Shown here: positions 21,196 through 33,188 of the stretch, one piece after another
Layout: the number at the start of each line of letters is the position of its first letter
Position numbering within the stretch: the first letter of the stretch is position 1
Assembly: GCF_030323265.1 (NCBI RefSeq)
Contig: NZ_CP104992.1
Location: 1,177,501-1,241,500 of the forward strand
Length of the DNA: 64,000 nt
Origin: Terrirhizobium terrae
Lineage (GTDB): Bacteria > Pseudomonadota > Alphaproteobacteria > Rhizobiales > Rhizobiaceae
Direction: 5' to 3'
The notes under the pieces: generated by a model
Database searches by the model: none
What the model saw: the letters and a program-made list of their open reading frames with translations, nothing else
What the model was told of the DNA's origin: nothing
Position numbers and translations under genes: made by a program

Positions 21196-22157
21196 ATGAA
21201 AAAGCTCTCGTCGCGGCAGCTGCTGCCGCTATTTTCGCGACACTTGCTTCAGGCGTTTCCGCACAATCACTGACAGTCGGCTTCTCGCAGATCGGATCTG
21301 AATCCGGCTGGCGCGCGGCCGAAACGACCGTGACCAAGCAGGAAGCCGAAAAGCGCGGCGTCACGCTGAAATTCGCCGACGCCCAGCAGAAGCAGGAGAA
21401 CCAGATCAAGGCGATCCGCGGTTTCATCGCCCAGGGCGTCGACGCGATCCTGATCGCACCGGTGGTCGCCACCGGCTGGGATGCGGTCCTAAAGGAAGCC
21501 AAGGAAGAGAATATCCCGGTCATTCTTCTCGACCGCGAGATCGAATCCCCGAAGGACCTCTATCTGACCGCCGTGACCTCCGACCAGGTCTTCGAAGGCA
21601 AGGTTGCCGGCGAATGGCTTGCCAAGGAAGTCGGCTCCAAGGACTGCAAGGTCGTCGAGCTTCAGGGCACGACCGGCTCTTCTCCGGCGATCAACCGCAA
21701 GAAGGGTTTCGAGGAAGGCATCGGATCCGCCTCCAACATCAAGATTGTCCGCTCGCAGACCGGCGACTTCACCCGCACCAAGGGCAAGGAAGTCATGGAA
21801 AGCTTCATCAAGGCCGAAGGCGGCGGCAAGGACATCTGTGCTGTCTATGCCCATAACGACGACATGGCCGTCGGCGCCATCCAGGCGATCAAGGAAGCCG
21901 GCCTCAAGCCGGGGACCGACATCAAGGTGGTCTCGATCGACGCCGTTCCGGATATCTTCCAGGCGATGGCCAAGGGCGAAGCCAATGCGACCGTCGAGCT
22001 GACGCCGAACATGGCAGGCCCGGCCTTCGATGCGCTGGATGCGTATCTGAAGGACAAGAAGGAGCCGCCGAAGTGGATCCAGACCGAGTCCAAGCTCTAT
22101 ACGGCCGCTGACGACCCGATGAAGGTCTACGAAGCCAAGAAGGGCCTCGGCTACTAA
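21196..22157 (+). CDS. ytfQ: YtfQ-like periplasmic furanose-binding protein (one frameshift)
   Basis: Periplasmic binding protein very close to E. coli YtfQ, which binds galactofuranose. [56 protein letters not shown] and [16 protein letters not shown] are family-specific runs. The start at 21196 follows GGGAGGA. The signal peptide is broken near 21207-21215. One added base gives MKKLSS then [17 protein letters not shown], a normal Sec signal leading into the mature protein. Corrected length is about 320 residues. In E. coli the operon order is ytfQ-ytfR-ytfT-yjfF, the same as here. In rhizobia the ligand could be L-arabinofuranose or another furanose. Confidence 0.9.
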
Positions 22158-22168
22158 GCTTTCCCGCG

Positions 22169-22226
22169 GTCCGGCCGATCAAGGCCGGACATCGCAAATT
22201 GCCGAAGCGGTTTATTCCGCTTCGGC
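22169..22226 (+). terminator. two intercistronic hairpins after ytfQ
   Basis: GTCCGGCC-GATCAA-GGCCGGAC at 22169-22190 and GCCGAAGCGG-TTTATT-CCGCTTCGGC at 22201-22226 are perfect 8-bp and 10-bp stems; the second is followed by TTCCTT. They lie between the binding protein and its ATPase gene, so they probably stabilise ytfQ mRNA and partly terminate, favouring the binding protein. Confidence 0.65.
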
Positions 22227-22251
22227 TTCCTTCAGCATGCGGGACGGAGAC

Positions 22252-23777
22252 ATGTCAGCACAACACGCTCTTCTGGAAGCCCGGGGCATCGGCAAATCCT
22301 TCTTCGGCATACCGGCGCTCGATGAAGTGGACTTCACGCTCGGCCGGGGCGAGATCCACGCGCTGCTCGGCGAGAATGGCGCCGGGAAATCGACGCTGAT
22401 CAAGGTCCTGACCGGCGTCTATCGCCGCGACCGGGGCACGATTTCTCTGGATGGGAACGAGGTCTCCCCGACGATGTCGGCCAAGCACAGGCGCTCGGGA
22501 TCGGCACCGTCTACCAGGAGGTCAATCTCCTCGAAAATCTCACCGTCGCCGAAAACCTGTTTCTCGGCCGCCAGCCGCGCCGTTTCGGCATGATCGACCG
22601 CCGCGCCATGCGCGAACAGTCGAAGGCGCTGCTGGCACGGTATGGGCTTAATATCGACGTCGATGCCCTGCTCGCCTCCTATTCCGTCGCCATCCGCCAG
22701 ATCATCGCGATTGCCCGCGCCGTCGATCTTTCCGGCAAGGTACTCGTACTCGACGAACCGACTGCAAGCCTTGATGCCCATGAGGTGAAGGGCCTGTTTT
22801 CCGTTCTGCGCCAGCTGCGCGAGGAAGGCCTCGGCATCGTCATTATCACCCATTTCCTCGATCAGGTTTACGAGATCGCCGATCGCGTCACCGTGCTGCG
22901 CAACGGCCGCCTCGTCGGCAGCCGCGCGCTGTCCGAGCTGCCTCGTCTGGAGCTGATCTCAATGATGCTCGGCCGCGAGCTGCAGCACATTACCCGCGAA
23001 CATCAGGCCGAGCCTGAAACCGTCGATGAGCGCGGTGCGCCGTCGATCCGCTTCCAGAACTACGGCAAGAAGGGCAGCGTCGCGCCTTTCGATCTCGATA
23101 TCAGGCCGGGCGAAGTCGTCGGCGTCGCCGGCCTTCTCGGTTCGGGCCGCACCGAGACTGCATTCCTGCTCTTCGGTATCGATCGCGCCGACAGCGGCAC
23201 GGCGACGATCGATGGCGCGCAGGCGAATATCTCGTCACCGGAGGCGGCGATCGCCAGCGGCTTCGGCTTCTGCCCGGAAGAGCGCAAGACCGACGGCATC
23301 GTCGGCGATCTTTCGGTGGCCGACAATATCGTGCTGGCGCTGCAGGCGAGCCGCGGCTGGATGCGGCCGATCTCGTCGGCACAGAAGCGCGAACTGGCCG
23401 ACGCCTTCATCAAGTCGCTCGACATCCGCCCCGCCGATCGCGAACGGCCGATCAAGTTTTTGTCTGGCGGCAACCAGCAGAAGGCGATCCTTGCCCGCTG
23501 GCTGGTGACCGAACCGCGACTTCTGATCCTCGACGAGCCGACCCGCGGCATCGATATCGGCGCCCATGCGGAAATCTTGAAAATGATCGAGAGGCTCTGT
23601 TCAGAAGGCATGTCGCTCGTCGTCATCTCATCCGAACTGGAGGAACTGACAGCCGTCGCCCACCGCGTCGTCGTGCTCTCCGACCGCCGCCATGTGGCCG
23701 AACTTTCCGGCAGCCAGCTGACGACGGATGCCATCATCGAAGCGATTGCCGGCACCGGCAGGACGGAGGCGGCCTGA
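22252..23777 (+). CDS. ytfR: YtfR-like sugar ABC transporter ATPase (one frameshift)
   Basis: Double-cassette monosaccharide-importer ATPase, about 508 residues when corrected. The start at 22252 ([17 protein letters not shown]) follows GGGACGGAG. The first Walker A is [17 protein letters not shown]. The frame breaks near 22473, where one more G gives [20 protein letters not shown] and then [21 protein letters not shown], running directly into [15 protein letters not shown]. The first cassette then has [13 protein letters not shown]. The second has [16 protein letters not shown] and [14 protein letters not shown]. The stop overlaps the ytfT start by one base (TGATG). Confidence 0.9.
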
Positions 23778-24808
23778 TGCATGTAATCACCCGCCGCCTG
23801 CGCCGCCTCGCCCCGCAGCTTATCGCGCTCGCCATCATTCTCGGGGTTATCAGCCTCGTCGCACCCGGCTTCCTGACGGTGTCGGTCCAGAACGGCCGTC
23901 TCTACGGCAGCCTGATCGACATTCTCGTGCGCGCAGCTCCCGTGGCCCTGCTGACGGTCGGCATGACGCTGGTGATCGCCACGCGCGGCATCGATCTCTC
24001 GATCGGCGCCGTCATCGCCATTTGTGGCGCGGTTGCCGCGAGCCTGATCACCGAAGGCTATCCTCTCCCCGTCGTGATCGCGATTTCGCTCGGCGTCGGC
24101 ATTGCCTGCGGTCTGTGGAACGGCGTGCTGGTGGCGATCCTCAACATCCAGCCGATCATCGCCACGCTGATCCTGATGGTGGCCGGCCGCGGCATCGCCC
24201 AGCTGATCACCGAGGGCGTGATCCTCACCTTCAATGACGATACGTTCGCAGCCCTCGGTTCCGGCGCCTTCGCCGGCATCCCGATCCCGATCTATCTCTG
24301 GGTCGGAACGGCTTTGATCATCGGCCTTCTGATGCGCCGGACCGCACTCGGCTTCCTGATCGAGGCGACCGGCATCAACCGTCGCGCGGCAAGCCTTGCC
24401 GGCGTGCGCGCCCGCTTCCTGCTCTTCTCGGCCTATGCCATTTCCGGCCTCTGCGCTGCGATCGCCGGCATGATCGTCACCGCCGACATTCGGGGCGCCG
24501 ACGCCAACAATGCCGGGCTGTGGTTGGAACTCGACGCCATCCTCGCGGTCGTCGTCGGCGGCACGTCGCTCAACGGCGGACGCTTCTCGATCACCGCCTC
24601 GCTGATCGGCGCGCTGATCATCCAGTCGATCAATACCGGCATTCTCGTCTCGGGCTTTCCGCCGGAGTTCAACCTGATCATCAAGGCCGGCATCATCATC
24701 ATCGTACTGACGCTGCAATCGCCCGCTGTCATGACCCTTCTCGGTTTCGTGAAATTCTCGAAGCGGCGGGAGACGCTGACGCACGGCACGAAGGAGGCGA
24801 CCCGATGA
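23777..24808 (+). CDS. ytfT: YtfT-like sugar ABC transporter permease
   Basis: 343-residue inner-membrane permease of the ribose/galactose importer family, the usual length for YtfT. The signature TRGIDLSIGAVIAICGAVAA and the C-terminal AILAVVVGGTSLNGGRFSI are visible, with eight or more hydrophobic segments. It pairs with the yjfF-like permease as a heterodimer. The start (MHVITRRL) overlaps the ytfR stop by one base and its own stop overlaps the next start by four bases, so translation of the operon is tightly coupled. The frame is intact. Confidence 0.9.
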   Translation: MHVITRRLRRLAPQLIALAIILGVISLVAPGFLTVSVQNGRLYGSLIDILVRAAPVALLTVGMTLVIATRGIDLSIGAVIAICGAVAASLITEGYPLPVVIAISLGVGIACGLWNGVLVAILNIQPIIATLILMVAGRGIAQLITEGVILTFNDDTFAALGSGAFAGIPIPIYLWVGTALIIGLLMRRTALGFLIEATGINRRAASLAGVRARFLLFSAYAISGLCAAIAGMIVTADIRGADANNAGLWLELDAILAVVVGGTSLNGGRFSITASLIGALIIQSINTGILVSGFPPEFNLIIKAGIIIIVLTLQSPAVMTLLGFVKFSKRRETLTHGTKEATR

Positions 24809-25791
24809 TCCATGCCCGCAACCTGCCCTTCGTCACCACGCTTGCGATCTTCATCATCGCCTACGGGCTCTGCGTGCTGCAGTTCCCCAACATGCTATCG
24901 ACGCGGGTGATCGGCAATCTGCTGACCGACAACGCCTTTCTCGGCATTGCCGCGGTCGGCATGACGTTCGTCATCCTGTCGGGCGGCATCGATCTTTCGG
25001 TCGGGTCGGTGATTGCCTTCACCAGCGTCTTCGTCGCCGTCATGGTTGGTTCCTTCGGTGTCCACCCGCTGACCGCCTTCATCGCAGCCCTCGTCATTTC
25101 CACCCTGTTCGGCTGCCTGATGGGCGCGATGATCCGTTATCTGCTGATCCCGCCTTTCGTCGTGACACTCGCCGGCATGTTTCTGGCCCGCGGCGCGGCC
25201 TATCTCGTATCGACCGAATCCGTGCCGATCACCCATGAATTCATCGACGCGATGATGGGCTTCTACATCCGCTTTCCGGGCGGCGGGCGCCTGACGCTGC
25301 TTGCGATGATCATGCTCGCCGTCTTCATCGCCGGCATCTTCATCGCCTCGCGCACCCGCTTCGGCGCCAATGTCTACGCGATCGGCGGCAATATCCAGTC
25401 CGCCGAACTGATGGGCGTGCCGGTCGGTTCGACGACGATCCGAATCTATGCGCTCTCGGGCTTCCTGTCCGGCCTCTCCGGCATCGTTTACACGCTCTAC
25501 ACTTCGTCGGGCTATTCGCTGGCGACAGTCGGTGTGGAGCTCGATGCGATTGCAGCCGTCGTCATCGGCGGCACGCTTCTGACCGGCGGCGTCGGCCTGA
25601 TCGCCGGAACCTTCGTCGGCATTCTGCTGCAGGGACTGATCCAGACCTACATCGTCTTCGATGGCACGCTGTCGTCCTGGTGGACGAAAATTGTCATCGG
25701 AATCCTCTTATTCGTATTCATCGTGTTGCAGCGCACAATCATCTGGTATTCAAACCGCCAACTTGCAGTCAGGCAATTGAGAGAGGTGTGA
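24805..25791 (+). CDS. yjfF: YjfF-like sugar ABC transporter permease
   Basis: 328-residue second permease of the furanose importer. The start at 24805 (MIHARNLPF) overlaps the previous stop as ATGA and follows GGAGGCGA. Landmarks are LSGGIDLSVGSVIAFTSVF, PPFVVTLAGMFLARGAAYL, RFGANVYAIGGNIQSAELMG and AIAAVVIGGTLLTGGVGLIAG. In E. coli YjfF and YtfT form the channel together. The stop lies two bases before the probable TTG start of the regulator gene, so the regulator is probably cotranscribed. Confidence 0.9.
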   Translation: MIHARNLPFVTTLAIFIIAYGLCVLQFPNMLSTRVIGNLLTDNAFLGIAAVGMTFVILSGGIDLSVGSVIAFTSVFVAVMVGSFGVHPLTAFIAALVISTLFGCLMGAMIRYLLIPPFVVTLAGMFLARGAAYLVSTESVPITHEFIDAMMGFYIRFPGGGRLTLLAMIMLAVFIAGIFIASRTRFGANVYAIGGNIQSAELMGVPVGSTTIRIYALSGFLSGLSGIVYTLYTSSGYSLATVGVELDAIAAVVIGGTLLTGGVGLIAGTFVGILLQGLIQTYIVFDGTLSSWWTKIVIGILLFVFIVLQRTIIWYSNRQLAVRQLREV

Positions 25792-25793
25792 TT

Positions 25794-26582
25794 TTGGGTC
25801 TTCTGGAAACGGCGATCAGCGGCCGCAAGCGTCGCGGCAACCACGCGCATGTGGTGGCCGAGCTTGGCCGTGGCATCGTCTCCGGCAAGATCCCGGAAGG
25901 CTCGCTTCTGCCGGGGGATGCCGAGCTTTCCGCCCGTTTCGGCGTGTCGCGCACCGTGCTGCGCGAAGCGATGAAGACACTGTCGGCCAAGCGCCTGATC
26001 GAGGCCAAGGCCAAGGTCGGCACCCGCGTGCTGCCACGCGACAGTTGGAACTTCTTTGATTCGGATGTGCTCAGCTGGCGCTTTCAATCGGGGCTCGACT
26101 ACGATTTCATCGAACACCTGGCCGAAATCCGCCTGGCGCTCGAGCCGGCAGCGGCGGCCGCAGCGGCAGTCCGCGCCACGAGCGACGATATTGTCGCGCT
26201 CTACGCGATCGCCGCCCGCTTCGACGACCTGAAGCATACGCCGGAGACGGTGGCGCAGGTGGATCTCGAGTTCCATCTCGCCATCGCCCGCATGTCGGGC
26301 AATCCGTTCATGCGATCGGCCAGCGCGCTGATTGAGGCCGCTCTGGCGATTTCCTTCCAGCTCTCGTCACCCGCCGCCTCGCCCGAAACGATCGACGAGG
26401 TGGCGACCAATCACCTGCGCATCGTTCATGCCATCGCCTCGCGCGATCCGGCCAAGGCAATGTCGGCCATGCGCCATGTGATCGAGGTCGGCAAGAGCCG
26501 CATTCGCGGCTCGATCGAAGGCATGCAGCAGGAAACGGCAGACGGCGAGCCGTTTCAGGTCATCGCCGCCGAAACCAGCTGA
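25794..26582 (+). CDS. GntR family (FadR subfamily) transcriptional regulator
   Basis: Regulator of about 262 residues with an N-terminal winged helix-turn-helix (GSLLPGDAELSARFGVSRTVLREAMKTL) and a C-terminal FCD ligand domain (LAEIRLALEPAAAAAAA, DLEFHLAIARMSGNPFM, HLRIVHAI). FCD domains commonly bind organic acids or sugar acids through a metal. The start is probably TTG at 25794, with GAGAGG about 6 bases upstream; no ATG fits better. It is the last gene of the importer operon. I infer that it controls both divergent sugar operons through the AATACGA-type sites between gguC and ytfQ. Confidence 0.85.
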   Translation: MGLLETAISGRKRRGNHAHVVAELGRGIVSGKIPEGSLLPGDAELSARFGVSRTVLREAMKTLSAKRLIEAKAKVGTRVLPRDSWNFFDSDVLSWRFQSGLDYDFIEHLAEIRLALEPAAAAAAAVRATSDDIVALYAIAARFDDLKHTPETVAQVDLEFHLAIARMSGNPFMRSASALIEAALAISFQLSSPAASPETIDEVATNHLRIVHAIASRDPAKAMSAMRHVIEVGKSRIRGSIEGMQQETADGEPFQVIAAETS

Positions 26583-26592
26583 CGGGACGGGC

Positions 26593-27935
26593 TCAGCCCG
26601 CCGCCATCAGATCCGAGACGACCTTGCGGAATTTGGTCGAAATCTGATCACGCCCGACATGCCGGCCATCGGAGACGAGCTTGCGACCCTCACCCAGGCG
26701 CAGTCGATGCCGATACCCGCGCCGAAGATCCATTGATCGATCACATGCTTTGCCGACCATGGCACATTCGAGAGGTCGAGCGAAAAGAGATCGGCCGGAA
26801 CGCCTTGAACGATGCCGCATTCCGACTGCAGCGCCTGGGCGCCGCCGGTAACCGCCTTGGTGAAGAGCGAGACACCGGTGGACTGACCGGGTGCGGCAAT
26901 GACATTGCGCGAGCGCTCGGCGAGGCGCTGGGAATATTCGAGGATCTGCAGCTCTTCACGCAGCGAGATCGAGACGTTGGAATCCGACCCGACACCGTAG
27001 CGGCCACCCTGGGCGATGAAGGAGGAGACGGGAAAGATGCCGTCGCCGAGATTGGCTTCGGTGACCGGGCAGAGGCCGGCGATCGCGCCGGAATTCGCCA
27101 TCGCCGTGACTTCCTTCTCCGTCACATGGGTGGCGTGGACGAGGCACCAGCGGCCATTGACCAGCGCATGGTCGAGCAGCCATTCGACCGGACGGGCACC
27201 GGACCAGGCGATGCAATCCTCAACTTCCTTCACCTGTTCGGCGACGTGGATGTGGATCGGTCCCGTGGTCATCGTCGTCAGTGCCGACAACTCTTCCGGC
27301 GTCACCGCCCGCAGGCTGTGGGGCGCGAGGCCGAGATTGGAGCCCGGCAGTTCGCGCGTGATCTCCGTACCGCGCTCCATCAGCCGGGCGAACTGGTCGA
27401 GATCGTGGATGAAGCGCCGCTGGCCATCGGCCGGGGCCAGACCGCCGAAGCCGGAATGGGCATAGAAGACCGGCAGCATGGTGAGCCCGATGCCCGTTGC
27501 ACCGGCTGCGCCAGCGACCCGATCAAGATGTTCCGCCGGATTGGCATAGAGCGAGCCGTCGCGGTCATGATGCAGGTAATGAAACTCGCCGACGCGGGAA
27601 AAACCCTGCTCGACCATTTCCATAAAGGCCTGGGCGGCGATCGCTTCCAGCTGGTCCGGGTTCATCGACAGGCCGAACTGGTACATGACCGTGCGCCAGC
27701 TCCAGAAGCTGTCGGAGCCGGGACCACGGGTTTCCGCAAGGCCTGCCATGGCGCGCTGAAAAGTGTGGCTGTGGAGGTTCGGCATGCCGGGCAGGACGAA
27801 AGTTTGGCGCTCGTCGCCGGCCTGCGGCTGGGCACCGATTTCGACCGACCCCACGCGGCCATCGGTGATGGAAATTCGGACATTCGCCCTGATCTCGTCG
27901 CCCACAAGAGCATAGTCGGCAAAAATCACGTCCAC
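26593..27935 (-). CDS. hutF: HutF, formimidoylglutamate deiminase (one frameshift)
   Basis: Amidohydrolase that deaminates N-formimidoyl-L-glutamate in the five-step histidine pathway. The metal-binding motif is in PGMPNLHSHTFQRAMAG; VAEQVKEVEDC, LVHATHVTEKEV and YGVGSDSNVSISL are further family runs. A GTG start at 27935 (VDVIFADYALV) follows AAAGGGGA and fits better than the longer open frame to 28010. The C-terminus is shifted near 26690. One added G changes CAWVRVASS to CAWVEGRKLVSDGRHVGRDQ, ending SDLMAAG at 26593. Corrected length is about 447 residues. It is convergent with the GntR gene, with CGGGC-TCA-GCCCG at 26588-26600 between them, and divergent from hutI. Confidence 0.92.
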
Positions 27936-27979
27936 GGCATTCCCCTTTATCTCAAAGACCGGCTTGCCTCGTCGATCAT

Positions 27980-27993
27980 TAAGTATATACATA
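27980..27993. promoter_or_regulatory. candidate HutC operator between hutF and hutI
   Basis: TAAGTATATACATA has the perfect core GTATATAC and lies midway between the divergent hutF and hutI starts. Known HutC (GntR-type) sites are palindromes with a GTAT/ATAC core. No hutC is in the window. Confidence 0.4.
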
Positions 27994-28036
27994 ACGAGCA
28001 ACAAGGCCATTCACAAGACGCATATGAGGGAGCGCA

Positions 28037-29263
28037 ATGGCTGATGCAACGCAGATCTGGCGCAATGCCAGGATAGCAACGCTTGATGACAACCTGCCCG
28101 GGCTCGGCATGATCGAGGACGCGGCGATTGCCGTGCGCGACGGGCGGATTGCCTTTGTCGACCGGTGGCAGGACCTGCCGCTTTCGCTGTCGGGAGAGGC
28201 CGAGATCATCGATTGCGAAGGCCGTGTCATCACGCCGGGCCTGATCGATTGCCACACCCACATCGTCTTCGGCGGCGACCGCGCGATGGAATTCGAGATG
28301 CGGCTCGAAGGCGCGACCTATGAGGAAGTCGCCCGTGCCGGCGGCGGCATCGTCTCCTCGGTCAAGGCGACCAATGCATTATCCGTTGACGGACTGGTGA
28401 AGGCTGCCCTGCCGAGGGTCGATACGCTGCTGGCCGAAGGCGTTTCGACGCTGGAGATCAAGTCGGGCTACGGCCTGTCGATCGAAGGCGAGCTCAACAT
28501 GCTGCGCGCCGCCCGGGCGATTGAGAAAGTGCGGCCTGTCCGCGTCGTGACCTCTTATCTTGGGGCTCATGCGACGCCGGTGGAATACAAGGGTCGCAAC
28601 GGCGACTACATCACCGATACCGTGCTGCCCGGCATGGACAAGGCCCATGCGGAAGGTCTGATCGACGCCGTCGACGGTTTTTGCGAGGGCATTGCCTTCT
28701 CGGTCGACGAGATGCGTCGCGTCTTCGATCATGCGAAAGCGCTCGGACTTCCCGTAAAGCTGCATGCCGAACAGCTGTCGAACCTCGGCGGCGCGAAGAT
28801 GGCGGCATCCTATGGCGCGCTGTCGGCCGACCACCTGGAATATCTCGATGCCGAAGGCGCCGCTGCCATGGCTGAGGCGGGCACCGTCGCTGTCATCCTG
28901 CCCGGCGCCTTCTATGCCATCAACGAGACGCAGAAGCCGCCGATCCAGGCGCTGCGCGATGCCGGGGTGAAGATGGCGATCGCCACGGACTGCAACCCCG
29001 GCACCTCGCCGCTGACCTCGCTATTGCTGACGATGAACATGTCCGCAACACTGTTCCGCCTGACGGTCGACGAATGCATTGCCGGTGCCACCCGCGAGGC
29101 GGCCCGTGCGCTCGGCCTGCTTGCCGAGACCGGCACGCTGGAGGTCGGCAAGTCGGCAGATTTCGCCGTCTGGAACATCCAGCGTCCGGCCGAACTCGTC
29201 TATCGCATCGGCTTCAATCCGCTCCATTCACGCATCTTCAAGGGTCAGCAGGTATCCGCATGA
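28037..29263 (+). CDS. hutI: HutI, imidazolonepropionase
   Basis: 408-residue zinc amidohydrolase that opens the imidazolone ring to give N-formimidoyl-L-glutamate. The metal site [19 protein letters not shown] is intact. [45 protein letters not shown] and [16 protein letters not shown] are strong family motifs. The start at 28037 follows GGGAG at good spacing. The stop overlaps the hutH start by four bases (ATGA). It is the first gene of hutIHUD. Confidence 0.96.
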   Translation: MADATQIWRNARIATLDDNLPGLGMIEDAAIAVRDGRIAFVDRWQDLPLSLSGEAEIIDCEGRVITPGLIDCHTHIVFGGDRAMEFEMRLEGATYEEVARAGGGIVSSVKATNALSVDGLVKAALPRVDTLLAEGVSTLEIKSGYGLSIEGELNMLRAARAIEKVRPVRVVTSYLGAHATPVEYKGRNGDYITDTVLPGMDKAHAEGLIDAVDGFCEGIAFSVDEMRRVFDHAKALGLPVKLHAEQLSNLGGAKMAASYGALSADHLEYLDAEGAAAMAEAGTVAVILPGAFYAINETQKPPIQALRDAGVKMAIATDCNPGTSPLTSLLLTMNMSATLFRLTVDECIAGATREAARALGLLAETGTLEVGKSADFAVWNIQRPAELVYRIGFNPLHSRIFKGQQVSA

Positions 29264-30797
29264 CGATCACGCTTCATCCCGGCAGCGTCCCGCTCTCCGA
29301 TCTCGCCGCGATCTACTGGAACAATGATGCGGCCGTGCTGGACCGCTCCTTCGATGCCGGCATCGAGAAGGCAGCCGCCCGAATTGCCGAGATCGCGGCC
29401 GGCAATGCGCCGGTCTATGGCATCAATACAGGCTTCGGAAAGCTGGCCTCGATCAAGATCGACAGTGCTGACCTCGCCACCCTGCAGCGCAACCTGATAC
29501 TGTCGCATTGCTGCGGCCTCGGCGCGCCGCTGCCGGAAAATGTCGTGCGGCTCATCATGGCGCTCAAACTGATCTCGCCTCGGCCGCGGCGCTTCCGGCG
29601 TTCGTCTGGATCTGATCTCGCCTGATCGAGGGCATGTTGGCAAAGGGCGTGATCCCGGTCATTCCTGAAAAAGGCTCGGTCGGCGCCTCGGGCGATCTCG
29701 CCCCGCTTGCCCATATGGCGGCGACGATGATGGGCGAAGGCGAGGCCTTTTTAGCCGGCGAACGAATGCCGTCCGGCGAGGCTCTGAAGAAGGCTGGGCT
29801 GACCCCGGTTGTGCTGGCCGCCAAGGAAGGCCTGGCGCTGATCAACGGAACACAGACCTCGACCGCTCTCGCGCTCGCCGGCCTGTTCCGCGCGCATCGT
29901 GCCGCCCAGACGGCGCTCGTGACCGGCGCGCTGTCCACTGATGCGGCCATGGGCTCCTCCGCCCCCTTCCACCCGGACATTCACATGCTGCGCGGCCACA
30001 AGGGCCAGATCGATGCGGGAGCGGCGCTGCGCACCCTACTCGAAGGCTCTGAAATCCGCGCCAGCCATATCGAGGGCGACGAGCGCGTGCAGGACCCCTA
30101 TTGCATCCGCTGCCAGCCGCAAGTGGATGGCGCCTGCCTCGATCTTCTGCGCTCCGTCGCCCGCACGTTGGAAATCGAGGCCAACGCAGTCACCGACAAT
30201 CCGCTGGTGCTTTCCGACAACGAAGTCGTCTCCGGCGGCAATTTCCACGCCGAACCGGTCGCCTTTGCCGCCGACCAGACGGCGCTTGCCATCTGCGAGA
30301 TCGGCGCCATCGCCCAGCGTCGCGTTGCACTTCTGGTCGATCCCGCCCTCTCCTACGGCCTCCCGGCATTTCTGTCGAAAAAGCCGGGACTGAATTCCGG
30401 CCTGATGATCGCCGAGGTCACGTCGGCCGCGCTGATGAGCGAGAACAAGCAGATGTCGCACCCCGCCTCGGTGGATTCGACGCCGACCTCCGCCAATCAG
30501 GAAGACCATGTCTCCATGGCCTGCCACGGTGCGCGCCGCCTGCTCGGCATGACGGAGAACCTGTTCGGCATTCTGGGCATCGAGGCGCTGGCCGCCGTGC
30601 AGGGCGTGGAGCTACGCGGCCCGCTGAAGACCAGCCCGGAGCTGGAAAAGGCGGCCGCCGTGCTGCGCGCCGCCGTGCCCTCGCTCGAGGACGATCGCTA
30701 TATGGCACCGGATCTAGCTGCGGCTGCGGATTTGGTCGCCACCGGCGCTCTCGCCGCCGCCATCTCGCCCGGCATCCTGCCGGTTCTGGAAATCTGA
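29260..30797 (+). CDS. hutH: HutH, histidine ammonia-lyase (two one-base insertions)
   Basis: Lyase that converts histidine to urocanate using the self-made MIO cofactor, whose Ala-Ser-Gly triad is present in [15 protein letters not shown]. The start at 29260 overlaps hut[31 protein letters not shown] and [11 protein letters not shown] are intact family motifs. Between the two parts the frame is lost for about 42 bases. Removing one C at 29578-29579 and one at 29621-29622 restores [23 protein letters not shown]. Both insertions have the same context (TCGCCT in place of TCGCT). Corrected length is about 511 residues, normal for HutH. Confidence 0.93.
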
Positions 30798-30824
30798 TTG
30801 CAAAGAATAACGGGAACAGAAGTG

Positions 30825-32510
<1,686 letters not shown>

Positions 32511-32515
32511 GCCTC

Positions 32516-33082
32516 ATGAAAATCCTTCGTGCCGGCAACCACAAGCGCATGCCGTGGAAGAACGGACGCGGCGAGACGGTGGAGATCGCCGTCTTTCCGC
32601 CGGGCGCAACCGTCGATACGTTCGACTGGCGCGTCAGCATGGCGGCGGTGGCCGAGGATGGCGCGTTCTCCGTCTTCCCCGGCATCGACCGTACGCTATC
32701 GATCCTTGAAGGTCATGGTATGGACCTGGCGATCGAAGGCCGCGACGCGGCGCTGCTGACGAAGGCCTCTGCGCCCTATCCGTTCCCCGCCGATGCCCCG
32801 ACCACGGCCCGGCTGACGGGCGGCACGATCACCGACCTCAACGTCATGACCCGCCGCGGACGTTTTTCGCATGTGGTCGAGACGATCTCGGCGCCGGCGA
32901 AGATCGAAGCCACGGATGCCCTGACGCTTCTCCTCTGCCATCGCGGCGAGATGCAGGTGGCGGATGGGGAGTGCGCCGAAGCACTCGCGGAACTCGATTG
33001 CGCGATCCTGCCTATCGGCACGACGGCAACGCTTTCGGGATCCGGTCACGGCTTTGTCATCCGCCTGAAGGAACTGCTGTAG
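32516..33082 (+). CDS. hutD: HutD family protein
   Basis: 188-residue HutD-family cupin-like protein that accompanies hut operons. It is proposed to limit pathway activity, but its biochemistry is not settled. Family sequence is seen in HKRMPWKNGRGETVEIAVFPPGA, DWRVSMAAVAEDGAFSVFPGIDRTL and LTGGTITDLNVMTRRGRFSH. A TTG at 32507 also opens the frame, but ATG 32516 has GGGGA at proper spacing, so I choose it. It is the last gene of the hut operon and is followed by a clear hairpin. Confidence 0.88.
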   Translation: MKILRAGNHKRMPWKNGRGETVEIAVFPPGATVDTFDWRVSMAAVAEDGAFSVFPGIDRTLSILEGHGMDLAIEGRDAALLTKASAPYPFPADAPTTARLTGGTITDLNVMTRRGRFSHVVETISAPAKIEATDALTLLLCHRGEMQVADGECAEALAELDCAILPIGTTATLSGSGHGFVIRLKELL

Positions 33083-33088
33083 CAAAGC

Positions 33089-33118
33089 ATGGCGGGATCG
33101 GCATTTCGGTCCCGCCAT
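33089..33118 (+). terminator. hairpin terminator of the hut operon
   Basis: ATGGCGGGA pairs perfectly with TCCCGCCAT across a 12-base loop, six bases after the hutD stop. There is only a weak T-rich tail, so rho may assist. Confidence 0.55.
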
Positions 33119-33127
33119 CATCAATCT

Positions 33128-33142
33128 TGACTTCACAAGTCA
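33128..33142 (+). promoter_or_regulatory. candidate RirA iron-responsive operator (TGA-N9-TCA)
   Basis: TGACTTCACAAGTCA matches the rhizobial IRO consensus TGA-N9-TCA exactly and is a perfect 6-bp inverted repeat. TTGACT (33127-33132) inside it could be a -35 element, so a bound repressor would block the promoter of the siderophore-interacting protein gene at 33189. Confidence 0.6.
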
Positions 33143-33188
33143 TGAATGATTTTAGTCCGGGCACAGAACGACTTTCCGGACGACCACC

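Noticed and set aside
29260..30797. hutH as a true pseudogene
   Set aside because: Both parts are full-quality HutH sequence with an intact MIO triad, neighbours are intact, and similar indels occur across the window. Error is the simpler explanation, though unproven.
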